Shown one piece after another: positions 48,905 through 57,246 of a DNA stretch of 64,000 nucleotides. Origin of the DNA: Nitrososphaerota archaeon (GTDB taxonomy: Archaea > Thermoproteota > Nitrososphaeria > Nitrososphaerales > Gagatemarchaeaceae); the NCBI GenBank assembly GCA_028867035.1, contig JAGWHB010000001.1:248001-312000 (forward strand). The letters are read 5' to 3'. Under the pieces are notes generated by a model. The model had not been told where the DNA came from. It worked only from the letters and a program-made list of their open reading frames with translations, and did no database searches. A program made the position numbers and the translations under genes. Numbering within the stretch: the stretch's first letter is position 1; each line of letters starts with the position of its first letter.

Positions 48905-49717
48905 TCAGCTCTCGCCCTGCGGGACTGCCGAGGAGACCCCGGCCTGTATCTGCCTGGAGTCGACCACCTCCCTGTCTGCTTCTGGAAGCTCATACCATTT
49001 CACCTTGTCCCCGACCCTGGCCCTCATCCTCCACCTCAGGTTCTTCGGAGCCTCTTCGATTAGGGACCTGAGCTCCTGGACCCGCCGGGTGGCCGTGGTC
49101 CTCGCCTCTCCGCCCAGGCCGAAGGACTCGATGACCGGGGGGAGTTTGTCCAAGTTCATGGTGAAGGTGCGGTAGACCCCCCAGTCGTCCCCGCAGAGGC
49201 GCGCTATGGCCGGCCCGTCGATCGCCTCCGGATCCCCGGACCCCCCCACCGGGTGGTCAACGAACATAGAGGTTATGTCTCTGAGGTCCTTTTGATTGAT
49301 CTCCACTATCTGGAGCTTCGTGGCCAGGAGGTCGGCGAGAGGTATGGTGTATCTTTCCAGCTGCAGCCTGTCCTTGAAGCTGAACCTGTGGCACATCTCG
49401 AAGACATCGAGGAAGATGTCCACCCTCCGCTGGTGGTCGAGGTCGTTGAAGATCAGCCTCTTGTCCCCCATCATGGCGTTGAACTTCTCCCTGGCCACGT
49501 ATCCTAGCTCAGGGAAGAGGCGCCGCAGGTCCTTGGACTGCTTGGCGTAGGCCATGTAGTCGATGTCCACGTAGGCCCTTTGGAGGCTGGTGGAGGCTGC
49601 CGAAGGACACCGGAAGTGGAAGGCGATGCCGCCCAGCAGCCTTACGGTGATTTTCGACCCCTCTGCCGTGTCGATGATCCGTTTCGCCTCTTCGACCGGA
49701 TCGTCGAGCGGACCCAT
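48905..49717 (-). CDS. Nucleotidyltransferase-superfamily protein
   Basis: A 270-residue protein with a Pol-beta-like nucleotidyltransferase pattern: VRLLGGIAFHF then DIDYMAYA (the G-G...D-x-D arrangement) and RRVDIFLDVF as the third acidic strand. AbiEii/MNT-type proteins share this layout, and IPLADLLATKLQIVEINQKD is typical of the AbiEii C-terminal helices. It could be an aminoglycoside-type or toxin-type NTase. No recognisable antitoxin is adjacent; the partner gene is a metallophosphoesterase 10 bases downstream. Confidence 0.6.
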   Translation of the reverse strand: MGPLDDPVEEAKRIIDTAEGSKITVRLLGGIAFHFRCPSAASTSLQRAYVDIDYMAYAKQSKDLRRLFPELGYVAREKFNAMMGDKRLIFNDLDHQRRVDIFLDVFEMCHRFSFKDRLQLERYTIPLADLLATKLQIVEINQKDLRDITSMFVDHPVGGSGDPEAIDGPAIARLCGDDWGVYRTFTMNLDKLPPVIESFGLGGEARTTATRRVQELRSLIEEAPKNLRWRMRARVGDKVKWYELPEADREVVDSRQIQAGVSSAVPQGES

Positions 49718-49777
49718 TCTCGCATTGCTGCCGGCCCCGAACGCCTATAACCTTTTGGCGGCATGAAAGGGCCTGAA

Positions 49778-49785
49778 GTTTTTAT
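49778..49785 (+). promoter_or_regulatory. TATA box of the 49807 gene
   Basis: GTTTTTAT followed by C, centred about 26 bases before ATG 49807. Confidence 0.5.
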
Positions 49786-49806
49786 CGGCGGCGGGGGACC
49801 CGGGGA

Positions 49807-50307
49807 ATGTTGGAGACAGGCGAAGAAGCCGGGCGGGATGTCCTCAGGATCTACGGATTCTCCTTCGAGTTCCCTGCCGAGGCCAGCCTGGAGTTCAAGC
49901 CCAAGTTCAAGAGGGAGGAGGGGGAGCTGGCAGTCAAGGTCCCGGGGGGCAGGGTCTTCCTGACCTGGGGTGACATTAGGAGCCTGACGAAGAGCGTGGC
50001 GACCGTGGAGGGGCATGCTGGCTACGGCATCGAGAGGCTCAAGAAGAGCGTTAAGGGGAAGGTGAGCGTGCTGGAGCACAGTACCAGGGACGTCAACGGC
50101 CACCAGGCCGTCTACAACAGGATGAGCGCCGAGACCAAGGCCGGAGTGTTCCGGGCAGGGGTGGACGTCCAGGAAGCCTGGTCCCTCCATCTTCACTGCG
50201 ACAGGACCGGCCGGTACTTCATTGTCTCCGCGGCCTTGAGCCAGAGGAACCGGGAGACCCAAGAGAGGATGGCGACCGTGTTGATGGGGTCGCTGAAGTG
50301 CCACTGA
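49807..50307 (+). CDS. Conserved-looking hypothetical protein, 166 aa
   Basis: Not recognised by name. An alpha-beta protein with pairs of strands (YGFSFEFPAEASLEFKPKF, LAVKVPGGRVFLTWGD), a helix, and a second set (GHQAVYNRMSAET, YFIVSAALSQRN) ending MATVLMGSLKCH. The order resembles the PsbP/Mog1-like (DUF1795) fold, in which a short protein recovers a membrane-lipoprotein-like barrel, but without signal peptide. A leaderless promoter supports the start. Confidence 0.6.
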   Translation: MLETGEEAGRDVLRIYGFSFEFPAEASLEFKPKFKREEGELAVKVPGGRVFLTWGDIRSLTKSVATVEGHAGYGIERLKKSVKGKVSVLEHSTRDVNGHQAVYNRMSAETKAGVFRAGVDVQEAWSLHLHCDRTGRYFIVSAALSQRNRETQERMATVLMGSLKCH

Positions 50308-50359
50308 GTTGGCGGGCCAAAGAACCTCTTAATACGATATCAGTCACGGACGGCACCGG

Positions 50360-51550
50360 ATGAAGGACGACCTCTCGGACGCCGGCGTCGGGACGAAGGC
50401 GCTCTGGGCGGGGGAACCTGGCCGTGAAGGACCCACCCAGGTGCCCATAGTGCAGAGCGTCGCTTTCGCGTACGGGAACGTGGAGGAATGGACCGAGGTG
50501 GCCCTGGGGAAGAGGAAGGGGCACATCTACAGCAGGAACACCAACCCTACGGTGGCGGCCCTCGAGGAGAAGGTGAAGGCCCTTGAGGGGGCCGAGGCGG
50601 CTTCGAGCTTCGCTTCCGGAATGGCAGCGGTCAGCAACACCCTGTTCAGCCTGCTGGGGCATGGGGACCGCGTGGTCACGATAAAGGACACCTATGGAGG
50701 GACGAACCAGTTGTTCAGAGAGTTCTTCCCCAGGGTGGGGATCAAGGTCGAGTTTTGCGACACCGAGGACGCGGGCCAGATCGAGAAGGAGATAGGGAAG
50801 GGGTGCGACCTGGTGTATGTCGAGACGCCGACCAACCCGACGCTCAAGGTGGTGGACATCAGGCGGGTGGCCAGTGCGGCGCACGCCGCCGGCGCCCTCG
50901 TGGTCACCGACAACACGTTCGCCACACCTGTGAACCAGCTCCCCCTCGGACTCGGCTCAGACCTCGTGGTCCACAGCGCGTCGAAGTTCCTCGGGGGGCA
51001 CGCTGACGCCCTTGGAGGGCTGGTCTGCGGGCCAAAGAGGGAGGTGAGGAAGGCGTTCCACTACAGAGAGATAACCGGTGCCGCGCTGGACCCGTTCGCC
51101 GCATATCTAATCCTCCGCGGACTTAAGACACTCCAGGTGAGGGTGGAGAAGCAGGACAGGGGCGCGATGGAGATTGCGGGACACCTGGAAGGTCACCCTG
51201 CCGTGGAGAAGGTCTTCTATCCGGGCCTGCCGTCGCACCCCCAGCACGAGGTCGCCAAGGCGCAGATGCGGGGCGGATACGGCGGGGTGCTAAGCTTCAC
51301 CCTCAAGGGGGGGTTCAGGGCGGTGAAGAGGTTCCTTCCGAGACTAAGGCTGGCCCACAGAGCCGCAAACCTGGGGGCGGTAGAGACCACGGTCGGGTCG
51401 CCGGCCACGACGAGCCACGTGGAGGTGAGCGCGAAGGACAGGGCTGCCATGGGAATCCCCGAGGCCCTGGTCCGCTATTCGACCGGAATAGAGGATGTGG
51501 ACGACCTGATAGGGGACCTTGACCGGGCTCTCGGCAGCTCTTCCAGGTGA
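50360..51550 (+). CDS. Cys/Met metabolism PLP enzyme (cystathionine gamma-synthase/lyase family)
   Basis: A trans-sulfuration enzyme of 396 residues. It has YSRNTNPTVAALEEKVKALE, the SASKFLGGHAD segment with the PLP Lys, and the ending VRYSTGIEDVDDLIGDLDRA. Members synthesise or cleave cystathionine, make methanethiol from methionine, or sulfhydrylate O-acetylhomoserine; the sequence alone does not decide. An AATACGATATC stretch about 27 bases upstream may be the TATA region. It is a single-gene unit. Confidence 0.92.
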   Translation: MKDDLSDAGVGTKALWAGEPGREGPTQVPIVQSVAFAYGNVEEWTEVALGKRKGHIYSRNTNPTVAALEEKVKALEGAEAASSFASGMAAVSNTLFSLLGHGDRVVTIKDTYGGTNQLFREFFPRVGIKVEFCDTEDAGQIEKEIGKGCDLVYVETPTNPTLKVVDIRRVASAAHAAGALVVTDNTFATPVNQLPLGLGSDLVVHSASKFLGGHADALGGLVCGPKREVRKAFHYREITGAALDPFAAYLILRGLKTLQVRVEKQDRGAMEIAGHLEGHPAVEKVFYPGLPSHPQHEVAKAQMRGGYGGVLSFTLKGGFRAVKRFLPRLRLAHRAANLGAVETTVGSPATTSHVEVSAKDRAAMGIPEALVRYSTGIEDVDDLIGDLDRALGSSSR

Positions 51551-51582
51551 AAAGGGTTCATCGCGCCTCCGGCGGGAGATGA

Positions 51583-51876
51583 TTAAAGAAAGAGAACCTG
51601 GCCTCGGTGCCGATGCGCAACCTTCCGAAGGTTCTGGTTACTTATTCTAGAATCTACAATAAAGTGCTCGGCGCCTATCATGGACGCAAGCTCACTCCGG
51701 CGGGCATACGAAGGGGCAGAGAACAGGCGGTTAGAATCCAGCGGGTCCGGGTCGCGTTTCGAGTACACCGGGAACTGCCTGATGCTGTTCAGATATTGCT
51801 CCTTGCTTGTGTCGGCGAGCTTCCTCAGGGAGAGCAGCTGGTCAACGGACTCTCCTTCTAGCCCGTATGTGTTCAA
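51583..51876 (-). pseudogene. Possible integrase N-terminal fragment
   Basis: A 97-residue frame. Residues about 10-45 (DQLLSLRKLADTSKEQYLNS, then IRQFPVYSKRDPDPL) resemble the SAM-like N-terminal arm-binding domain of tyrosine recombinases. The rest does not continue into a catalytic domain (no R-H-R-Y). If real, it is a decayed integrase piece; if not, a small hypothetical protein. Start TTG 51876. Confidence 0.35.
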
Positions 51877-52116
51877 AGATACCTATCCTCCGCCAAAACC
51901 CTCCAGACGGGCCTGTCAACTGAATTTACCCAGGCGTTCGAGGGTTTCACAAAGAATGTGACTCTGAGATAAATTTACAATGCTCTATCGATGGTTTGGC
52001 TCTTCATCGGTGTTTCTCAGACGGCTCTTCCCTAAAACCCCTTCATCTAGAGCAGCCCTCCGGCCGCAGTTTCAGGATATAGGTTTTTGTGCATCTTGGC
52101 CGTCACCCGCTCGGAA

Positions 52117-53328
52117 ATGCAGGTGCGGAGGGGGGCAGGGGCGACATACTGGGGGATTCTTGTTATCGCCGTCGTCGTAACTGGCCTGGTGACCTTCTCT
52201 GTCACTTCGGGTCTGAGCCGCATCACGACCCCCACGACCTCGAACTCCAACCAGGCCCTGATTGATTCCCTCCTCAGCCAGAACGCGCAGCTGCAGAAGG
52301 AGCTTGCCGCGGCGACGCAGTCGTCCAACAGCACTTTCCAGGGGCTGAACTCAGTGAAGATCTACCAAGCGGTGTCGGCCGGTGTCGTGACGGTCCAGGG
52401 GACGGAATCGTCAGGAGGAACGAATACCACTGTCCTGGGGTCTGGCTTCGTGGTCAACTTCTCCCAGTCTGACTACGTCGTGACGAACTACCACGTCGTC
52501 AGAGGTGTGAGCGGAGTGACGGTCACCTTCCAGGACGGCGACGCATATCCGGCGACCGTGGTGGGGAGCGACGGGTACAGCGACCTAGCCGTACTGAAGG
52601 TGACCGCCCCGGCTTCGGAGTTCCACCCACTTCAGGTGGTGAGCTCGTCTCAGCTCGTCGTCGGCCAGCCCGTCGCCGCCATCGGGAATCCGTTCGGGCT
52701 CTCAGGGTCGATGACCGTAGGGATTGTCAGCCAGTTGGGAAGGACCATCTCGGAGTCCCTTGCGGGGAACTTCGCCATTGCCAACGTCATCCAGTTCAGC
52801 GCGCCGATAAACCCTGGGAACTCCGGAGGCCCGTTGCTGGCTGCCGACGGCGCGGTGGTCGGGATAACGGCGGCGACTGTCGTCAGCTCCCAAGGCGTGG
52901 GCTTCGCGATTCCGTCTGACACGATACTCAAGGAACTGCCTTCGCTTGTGACGACGGGGGTCTTCGGCCTGCATCCGTTCATGGGGATATCCACCGTGGA
53001 CATGAACTACCAGCTCGCCCAGCTCCAGAAGACCAATTACACCTACGGGGTGCTGATCGAGAACCTGACAAGTGGGGGACCTGCGCAGAAGGCGGGTCTC
53101 AGAGTGGGGACACAGTCAGCCGTCGTCGCCGGACAGAATTACCTGATCGGAGGCGACATCATAGTCTCAGTCAACGGAACGAAGATCGTCAATGGGGACA
53201 GCCTCTCTTCGTACCTGGCGGAGTATGCCCTGGCCGGGCAGACTGTCGTCCTTCAAATCGTCAGGGGCGGGCAGGTGTCGACCGTGGACCTGGTCCTAGG
53301 AACTAGGCCGCCTGCTCCATCCGCGTAG
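52117..53328 (+). CDS. htrA: HtrA/DegP-type membrane-anchored serine protease
   Basis: A surface quality-control protease. The 403-residue protein has one N-terminal membrane helix (about 10-30), a coiled Ser/Asn/Gln linker, and a trypsin-like domain with the triad H126 (TNYHVV), D156 (YSDLAVL) and S236 (NPGNSGGPL). A PDZ domain follows at about residues 280-390 (GLRVGTQ, GGDIIVSVNGTKI). The start is uncertain: ATG 52117 or TTG 52087. It is convergent with dph6, overlapping by 26 bases. Confidence 0.92.
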   Translation: MQVRRGAGATYWGILVIAVVVTGLVTFSVTSGLSRITTPTTSNSNQALIDSLLSQNAQLQKELAAATQSSNSTFQGLNSVKIYQAVSAGVVTVQGTESSGGTNTTVLGSGFVVNFSQSDYVVTNYHVVRGVSGVTVTFQDGDAYPATVVGSDGYSDLAVLKVTAPASEFHPLQVVSSSQLVVGQPVAAIGNPFGLSGSMTVGIVSQLGRTISESLAGNFAIANVIQFSAPINPGNSGGPLLAADGAVVGITAATVVSSQGVGFAIPSDTILKELPSLVTTGVFGLHPFMGISTVDMNYQLAQLQKTNYTYGVLIENLTSGGPAQKAGLRVGTQSAVVAGQNYLIGGDIIVSVNGTKIVNGDSLSSYLAEYALAGQTVVLQIVRGGQVSTVDLVLGTRPPAPSA

Positions 53329-54007
53329 GCTTCGGGACCAGGGCCGCGTCTGTTATCTCCAAAAATCCGCGGTCCCCCTGCCAGTGCTTTGCTGAGGACC
53401 GGATCTCGACTCGCTTCGAGAACATAGGAGCGTCCAGGACGAATGTCTCCCCTTCCCCCCCTTCGAGCCCGACATGGAATCTGTACCTCTTCCCAAGCGC
53501 AACGAGTTCGTCGATGGCCGATTCGTCCAGCTCCCTTCCCAGCCAGCTTTGTTCGAGTCCCAGGGCCGACACGCTCACCACAATGACAGAGAATCCGTCG
53601 CTGACCAGGCTGCGGAGGTGCGCCTCCGGATCCACTCCCCAAAGTGGAGATATGCATTCGAGGTGTAGCTTCTCGCATATCTTTTCGACCCTGGTCTTCT
53701 GGTAGACGCTGGCGAGCGCTCCTGTGTAGATCCCCTCCAACCTGGATTCTTTCTTGGCGTCGGCGATCGCGCGCTCCAGGTCCCCGAGCTCCTCTTCCTT
53801 CACCCCCTCCGTAGGCGCCGTCAGTTGGGGGACACCGACGGCTTCAGCCTGCAGGCGGGTCCACTTCAGATTCGGGAAATGGAACATGTAGGACATGTCA
53901 GACCTCGGGAAGAGGGTGATCAGACATGCGAGCTCTTCCTTCTTTGAGGCAAGCCAGGCCGCATAGGTGGAATCCTTGCCCCCCGACCAAAGCACTCCTA
54001 CTCTCAT
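53303..54007 (-). CDS. dph6: Diphthine-ammonia ligase Dph6 / ATP-PPase
   Basis: Amidates diphthine on elongation factor aEF2 using ATP and ammonium. The 234-residue protein opens with the PP-loop LWSGGKDSTYA and carries AVGVPQLTAPTEGVKEEELG, GVDPEAHLRSLVSDGFSVIV and HVGLEGGEGETFVLDAPMF, all characteristic of the Dph6/MJ0570 family. Divergent from srp54, sharing an AT-rich promoter region. Confidence 0.9.
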   Translation of the reverse strand: MRVGVLWSGGKDSTYAAWLASKKEELACLITLFPRSDMSYMFHFPNLKWTRLQAEAVGVPQLTAPTEGVKEEELGDLERAIADAKKESRLEGIYTGALASVYQKTRVEKICEKLHLECISPLWGVDPEAHLRSLVSDGFSVIVVSVSALGLEQSWLGRELDESAIDELVALGKRYRFHVGLEGGEGETFVLDAPMFSKRVEIRSSAKHWQGDRGFLEITDAALVPKPTRMEQAA

Positions 54008-54041
54008 TCTGGTCGCCAGAAGCGCCAGACCCTGCTTAATG

Positions 54042-54050
54042 TAATAAATA
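54042..54050. promoter_or_regulatory. AT-rich shared promoter for dph6 and srp54
   Basis: TAATAAATA centred 27 bases before ATG 54073 (plus). The same AT patch, with ATTAAGC at about 54033, lies about 30 bases from ATG 54007 (minus). Confidence 0.55.
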
Positions 54051-54072
54051 CACGAAGCTTTCCGCGATTAAC

Positions 54073-55395
54073 ATGCTAGACTCCCTCAGGGAGGGGCTAC
54101 AGGCCGCTGTATCGAAGATTCTGAAGGGCAACGTGGTCGACGAGAAGGCTGTCAAGGAGTTCGTCCGCGACCTGCAGAGGGCCCTCATCCAGTCAGACGT
54201 CAATGTCAGGATAGCCCTCGAAGTCACAGAGCGGGTACAGAAGCGCGCCCTGGACGAGAAGCCGCCCGCGGGGGTGACGAAGAAGGACCAGATCGTGTCG
54301 ATACTCTACGACGAACTCGCCCGCCTCCTTGGAGGAGAAGGGGGTCTGCAGCTCAGCAAGGACAAGACCAACGTGCTGGTCATGCTCGGCGTCCAGGGCT
54401 CTGGGAAGACCACGACCACTGCGAAGCTGGCACGCCTGTACTCCAAGCGCGGGTTCAAGGTCGGGGTAGTGGCGGCCGACACGTTCCGGCCGGGCGCAGT
54501 GGCCCAGCTGAAGACACTCGTGGCTTCGTCGGGGGTCGAGGTCTACAGCGACGAGAAGGAGAAGGACTCCGTCAAGATAGCGAAGGAAGGGAGGAAGCAG
54601 TTCCAGGGATCGAAGAACCTGGTGATCATAGACACCGCGGGTAGGCACAAGGAGGAGAAGGGGCTCCTGCAGGAGATGAAGGAGGTCGTGGGCGGGGTGA
54701 AGCCAGACGCCACGATCTTGGTCATAGACGGGACGATCGGCCAGCAGTGCTACAGCCAGGCGCTTGCATTCCATCAGGCGGCACCGGTGGGAGGGATCAT
54801 TGTGACGAAGCTCGACGGCGCGGCCAAGGGGGGCGGGGCCCTTGCGGCGTCTGCGGCCACAGGCGCCAAAATCTACTTCATAGGAACAGGGGAGAGGATA
54901 GACGACCTGGAAGAGTTCGCTCCGACGCGCTTCGTCGGCCGGATGCTGGGCATGGGGGACCTGAAGGCCCTCATGGAGATGGTCAAGGACTCCGAGGTCG
55001 TCGTCGACGAGAAGATGACACAGCGCGTGATGTCCGGGAAGATGACCATGAACGACCTGCTCGCGCAGTTCGAGCAGATGAAGAAGTTCGGGTCCCTGAA
55101 GAAGGTCCTCGAGCACATCCCCGGCTTTTCGGGACAGGTGGACAGCAAGGAGCTCGACAAGGCTGAGGACAGGGTCAAGGTCTACAAGTCGATCATCCAG
55201 TCGATGACAGGCGAGGAGAAGACGAACCCTGAGACGATCAACTCCTCCAGGCTGAAGCGCATCGCCAGGGGTTCGGGCCGCAGCGAGAAGGACGTGAGGG
55301 AGCTCCTGACCAGGTACAAGCAGATGAAGACCCTGGTAAAGACAAGCAAGGGCCGCGAGCTCAGGCAGATGATGCGGCGCCTGGGTGAAGAATAG
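54073..55395 (+). CDS. srp54: Signal recognition particle GTPase SRP54
   Basis: Binds SRP RNA and signal peptides to target proteins to the membrane. The 440 residues hold the N domain, the G domain with GVQGSGKTTT (106-115), ADTFRPGAVAQL (G2), DTAGR (187-191), TKLDG and the closing GTGERIDDLEEF, then a Met-rich M domain (about 290-440) with MTMNDLLAQFEQMKKFGSLK and MRRLGEE. Starts a co-directional block running to trmJ. Confidence 0.97.
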   Translation: MLDSLREGLQAAVSKILKGNVVDEKAVKEFVRDLQRALIQSDVNVRIALEVTERVQKRALDEKPPAGVTKKDQIVSILYDELARLLGGEGGLQLSKDKTNVLVMLGVQGSGKTTTTAKLARLYSKRGFKVGVVAADTFRPGAVAQLKTLVASSGVEVYSDEKEKDSVKIAKEGRKQFQGSKNLVIIDTAGRHKEEKGLLQEMKEVVGGVKPDATILVIDGTIGQQCYSQALAFHQAAPVGGIIVTKLDGAAKGGGALAASAATGAKIYFIGTGERIDDLEEFAPTRFVGRMLGMGDLKALMEMVKDSEVVVDEKMTQRVMSGKMTMNDLLAQFEQMKKFGSLKKVLEHIPGFSGQVDSKELDKAEDRVKVYKSIIQSMTGEEKTNPETINSSRLKRIARGSGRSEKDVRELLTRYKQMKTLVKTSKGRELRQMMRRLGEE

Positions 55396-56527
55396 GGTGC
55401 CTGCGGCGCGCCAGGCGTACAGACTCTGTCAGCTCTGCTCCGACAGACAGGGGGCAGGAGCCCCGACCTTCGAGGTGGTCAAGGGGCTAGAGTGTTTCGT
55501 CTGCGGGGGTCTGATGGACGAGACGACGAATATGGCCGAGAAGGCTGCCAGCAGGGCACGCCGTTTCGAGTTCAGGACGTTCGCCGTGGGGGTGTCCCTC
55601 CCCGACGGCGTGCAGGAAAGAGAGGACGAGCTGAGGTCCGAGCTGAGGCTCAAGGGGAGCGAGACAATCAAGACGCAGGCGGCGAGACTCGTCGCTGTCA
55701 AGCTGGCCGGCCTGACACGGAAGGGGATGGACAAGATGAAACCAGACATCACAGTCCTCTTGGATTTCGGGGCGAACGAAGCTTCGGTAACCTCCAGGCC
55801 AGTCTTCTTCTATGGCAGGTACACCAAGCCGGCAGGGGTCCAGCAACGGAGGACCCTGTGCGAGCACTGCCAGGGTGCGGGGTGCAAGAAGTGTCGGGGG
55901 ACCGGGTTCGACCTGAGGCCGAGCGTCGAGGGGGCCCTGCGGAAGAAGCTGGGGGGTTTCAGCGGCAGCGACAGGATGATTTTCACCTGGCTCGGGAGCG
56001 AGGACAGAGAGAGCAGGGTCTACCCTCCAGGGAGGCCCTTCGTCACTGAGGTCAAAAACCCGAGGAAGAGGAGGTTCCCGAAGAAGTTCGGCGCCAGGCT
56101 CAGGAGCGGACTGGTATCGGTCTCGTCAGGTAAGGCGCTGCCTTCCAAGCCCATCAGGCTCCCCTCGTTCAGGTTTGTGACCCGGATCAAAGCCGTCGCC
56201 GCCTCAAAGATAGCCCCAGAAGGACTGGCAGAGCTGCGCTCTGAGTTCCGGAGGGCCCCGGTGACCTTCGAGAGGCCCCACAACAGGCCTACCACGAAGA
56301 CCGTCTACTGGGTCTCTGCGAAGGCGAGGGGAAGGACGCTCCTGGTGGAGGCGGAGCTCGACGGGGGCCTTCCGGTCAAGAGGTTCGTAAGCGGGGAGCT
56401 CGTCTCACCTTCGGTGTCGGAAGTCTTAAAAACTGAAGTCGGTTGCCGCAGTTTTGACATCTGCGGAGTCAAAGAGATAGGGGAATTCGGATTTGCCGAA
56501 GTCACATGGGGCGAGGAGAAGAACTAG
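55385..56527 (+). CDS. pus10: tRNA pseudouridine synthase Pus10
   Basis: Makes pseudouridine 54/55 in tRNA. Zinc ligands are CQLC and CFVCGG in the N-terminal THUMP-like region, with CEHCQGAGCKKCRGTG as a further Cys cluster. The catalytic Asp lies in SEDRESRVYPPGRPF, matching the Pus10 motif. FRFVTRIKAVAASKIAPEGL belongs to the C-terminal catalytic lobe. 380 residues from GTG 55385, or GTG 55397; it overlaps srp54 by 11 bases. Confidence 0.9.
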   Translation: MKNRVPAARQAYRLCQLCSDRQGAGAPTFEVVKGLECFVCGGLMDETTNMAEKAASRARRFEFRTFAVGVSLPDGVQEREDELRSELRLKGSETIKTQAARLVAVKLAGLTRKGMDKMKPDITVLLDFGANEASVTSRPVFFYGRYTKPAGVQQRRTLCEHCQGAGCKKCRGTGFDLRPSVEGALRKKLGGFSGSDRMIFTWLGSEDRESRVYPPGRPFVTEVKNPRKRRFPKKFGARLRSGLVSVSSGKALPSKPIRLPSFRFVTRIKAVAASKIAPEGLAELRSEFRRAPVTFERPHNRPTTKTVYWVSAKARGRTLLVEAELDGGLPVKRFVSGELVSPSVSEVLKTEVGCRSFDICGVKEIGEFGFAEVTWGEEKN

Positions 56528-56780
56528 GTCACTTCTGAGGTCGTCGTCGACCAAGAAGGGGCTGAGCAACCTGCTCGTAGAGTATTCGCCGAACGACAAA
56601 GTCGTGATCAAAATCGACCCGGCCCAGGTGAAGGGCATGCCTCACAGGAGATTCAACGGACTGGTAGGGACGGTGACCGAGGTCGGGAGGAGGGCCGTGA
56701 CTGTCGATGTCAACGTCGGCCACAAGGTCAAGAAGCTCGTCGCCAGGAAGGAGCACGTCGTCCGCATGGAGGGGAGCTGA
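56493..56780 (+). CDS. rpl21e: Ribosomal protein L21e
   Basis: Large-subunit protein. The 95 residues open MPKSHGARRRTRSLLR, the L21e start, and continue with YSPNDKVVIKIDPAQVKGMP then HRRFNGLVGTV, an SH3-like barrel. TTG 56493 lies inside the end of pus10 (35-base overlap), so translation is coupled. Overlaps the Rpb4 start by one base. Confidence 0.95.
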   Translation: MPKSHGARRRTRSLLRSSSTKKGLSNLLVEYSPNDKVVIKIDPAQVKGMPHRRFNGLVGTVTEVGRRAVTVDVNVGHKVKKLVARKEHVVRMEGS

Positions 56781-57103
56781 TGTCCAAGCCCGACAAGAAG
56801 CTGCTGACAATCCCTGAGGCCAACCAGATTTTGCAGAAGTTGGATGTCGAGAAGGCCGACCAGATCCAGAAGCGCACCCTCGACTACACCACGAAATTCT
56901 CAAAGGCCCAGGCGGACGCGGCCAAGAAGCTGAGGAGGGAACTGGAGACAGAAGCGGGGCTGAGCGAGGAGGAAGCTGTCGAGCTGGTGAACATAGCTCC
57001 AAAGTCAATCGAAGAGCTGAGGACTTTCACGTCGGGGTGGAGGAAGCTGCTTTCGACCGAGACCCTCGAGAAGATTCTCAAGATACTGCATTCAAAGTCG
57101 TAA
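56780..57103 (+). CDS. rpoF: RNA polymerase subunit F (Rpb4)
   Basis: Forms the stalk of archaeal RNA polymerase with subunit E (Rpb7). The 107-residue helical protein shows ITIPEANQIL-like LLTIPEANQIL, then QIQKRTLDYTTKFSKAQADA and a C-terminal ELRTFTSGWRKLLSTETLEK, which match the Rpb4/F fold. Archaeal gene order L21e, Rpb4, DUF655, KsgA is commonly seen, which supports the call. Confidence 0.9.
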   Translation: MSKPDKKLLTIPEANQILQKLDVEKADQIQKRTLDYTTKFSKAQADAAKKLRRELETEAGLSEEEAVELVNIAPKSIEELRTFTSGWRKLLSTETLEKILKILHSKS

Positions 57104-57115
57104 AACGGCCAAACG

Positions 57116-57123
57116 CTAAATAA
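57116..57123 (+). promoter_or_regulatory. TATA-like box before the DUF655 gene
   Basis: CTAAATAA just after rpoF. With a start about 26 bases downstream, it would leave a leader of about 100 bases before ATG 57247, which is unusual here. Confidence 0.4.
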
Positions 57124-57168
57124 CAAGGCGACCTCCGAAGTCTTCAGGGGAGACAAGGGGGTATCAAG

Positions 57169-57216
57169 ATGGGATTCGCGATTCTCTACTGCACCGAGAG
57201 GTCTCCCTCGAACTAG
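57169..57216 (+). CDS. Possible 15-residue leader ORF
   Basis: An ATG-to-TAG frame encoding MGFAILYCTERSPSN lies in the long leader before DUF655, preceded by a purine-rich AAGGGGGTATC. It could be a leader peptide with a regulatory role or a chance ORF. Confidence 0.2.
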   Translation: MGFAILYCTERSPSN

Positions 57217-57246
57217 GCACGGCCCAAGAGAAGTAGTTCTGGGAAA

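Noticed and set aside
54193-55116. A 307-residue antisense frame opposite srp54
   Set aside because: Typical antisense shadow of a GC-rich gene (Leu/His/Arg-rich, no domain).
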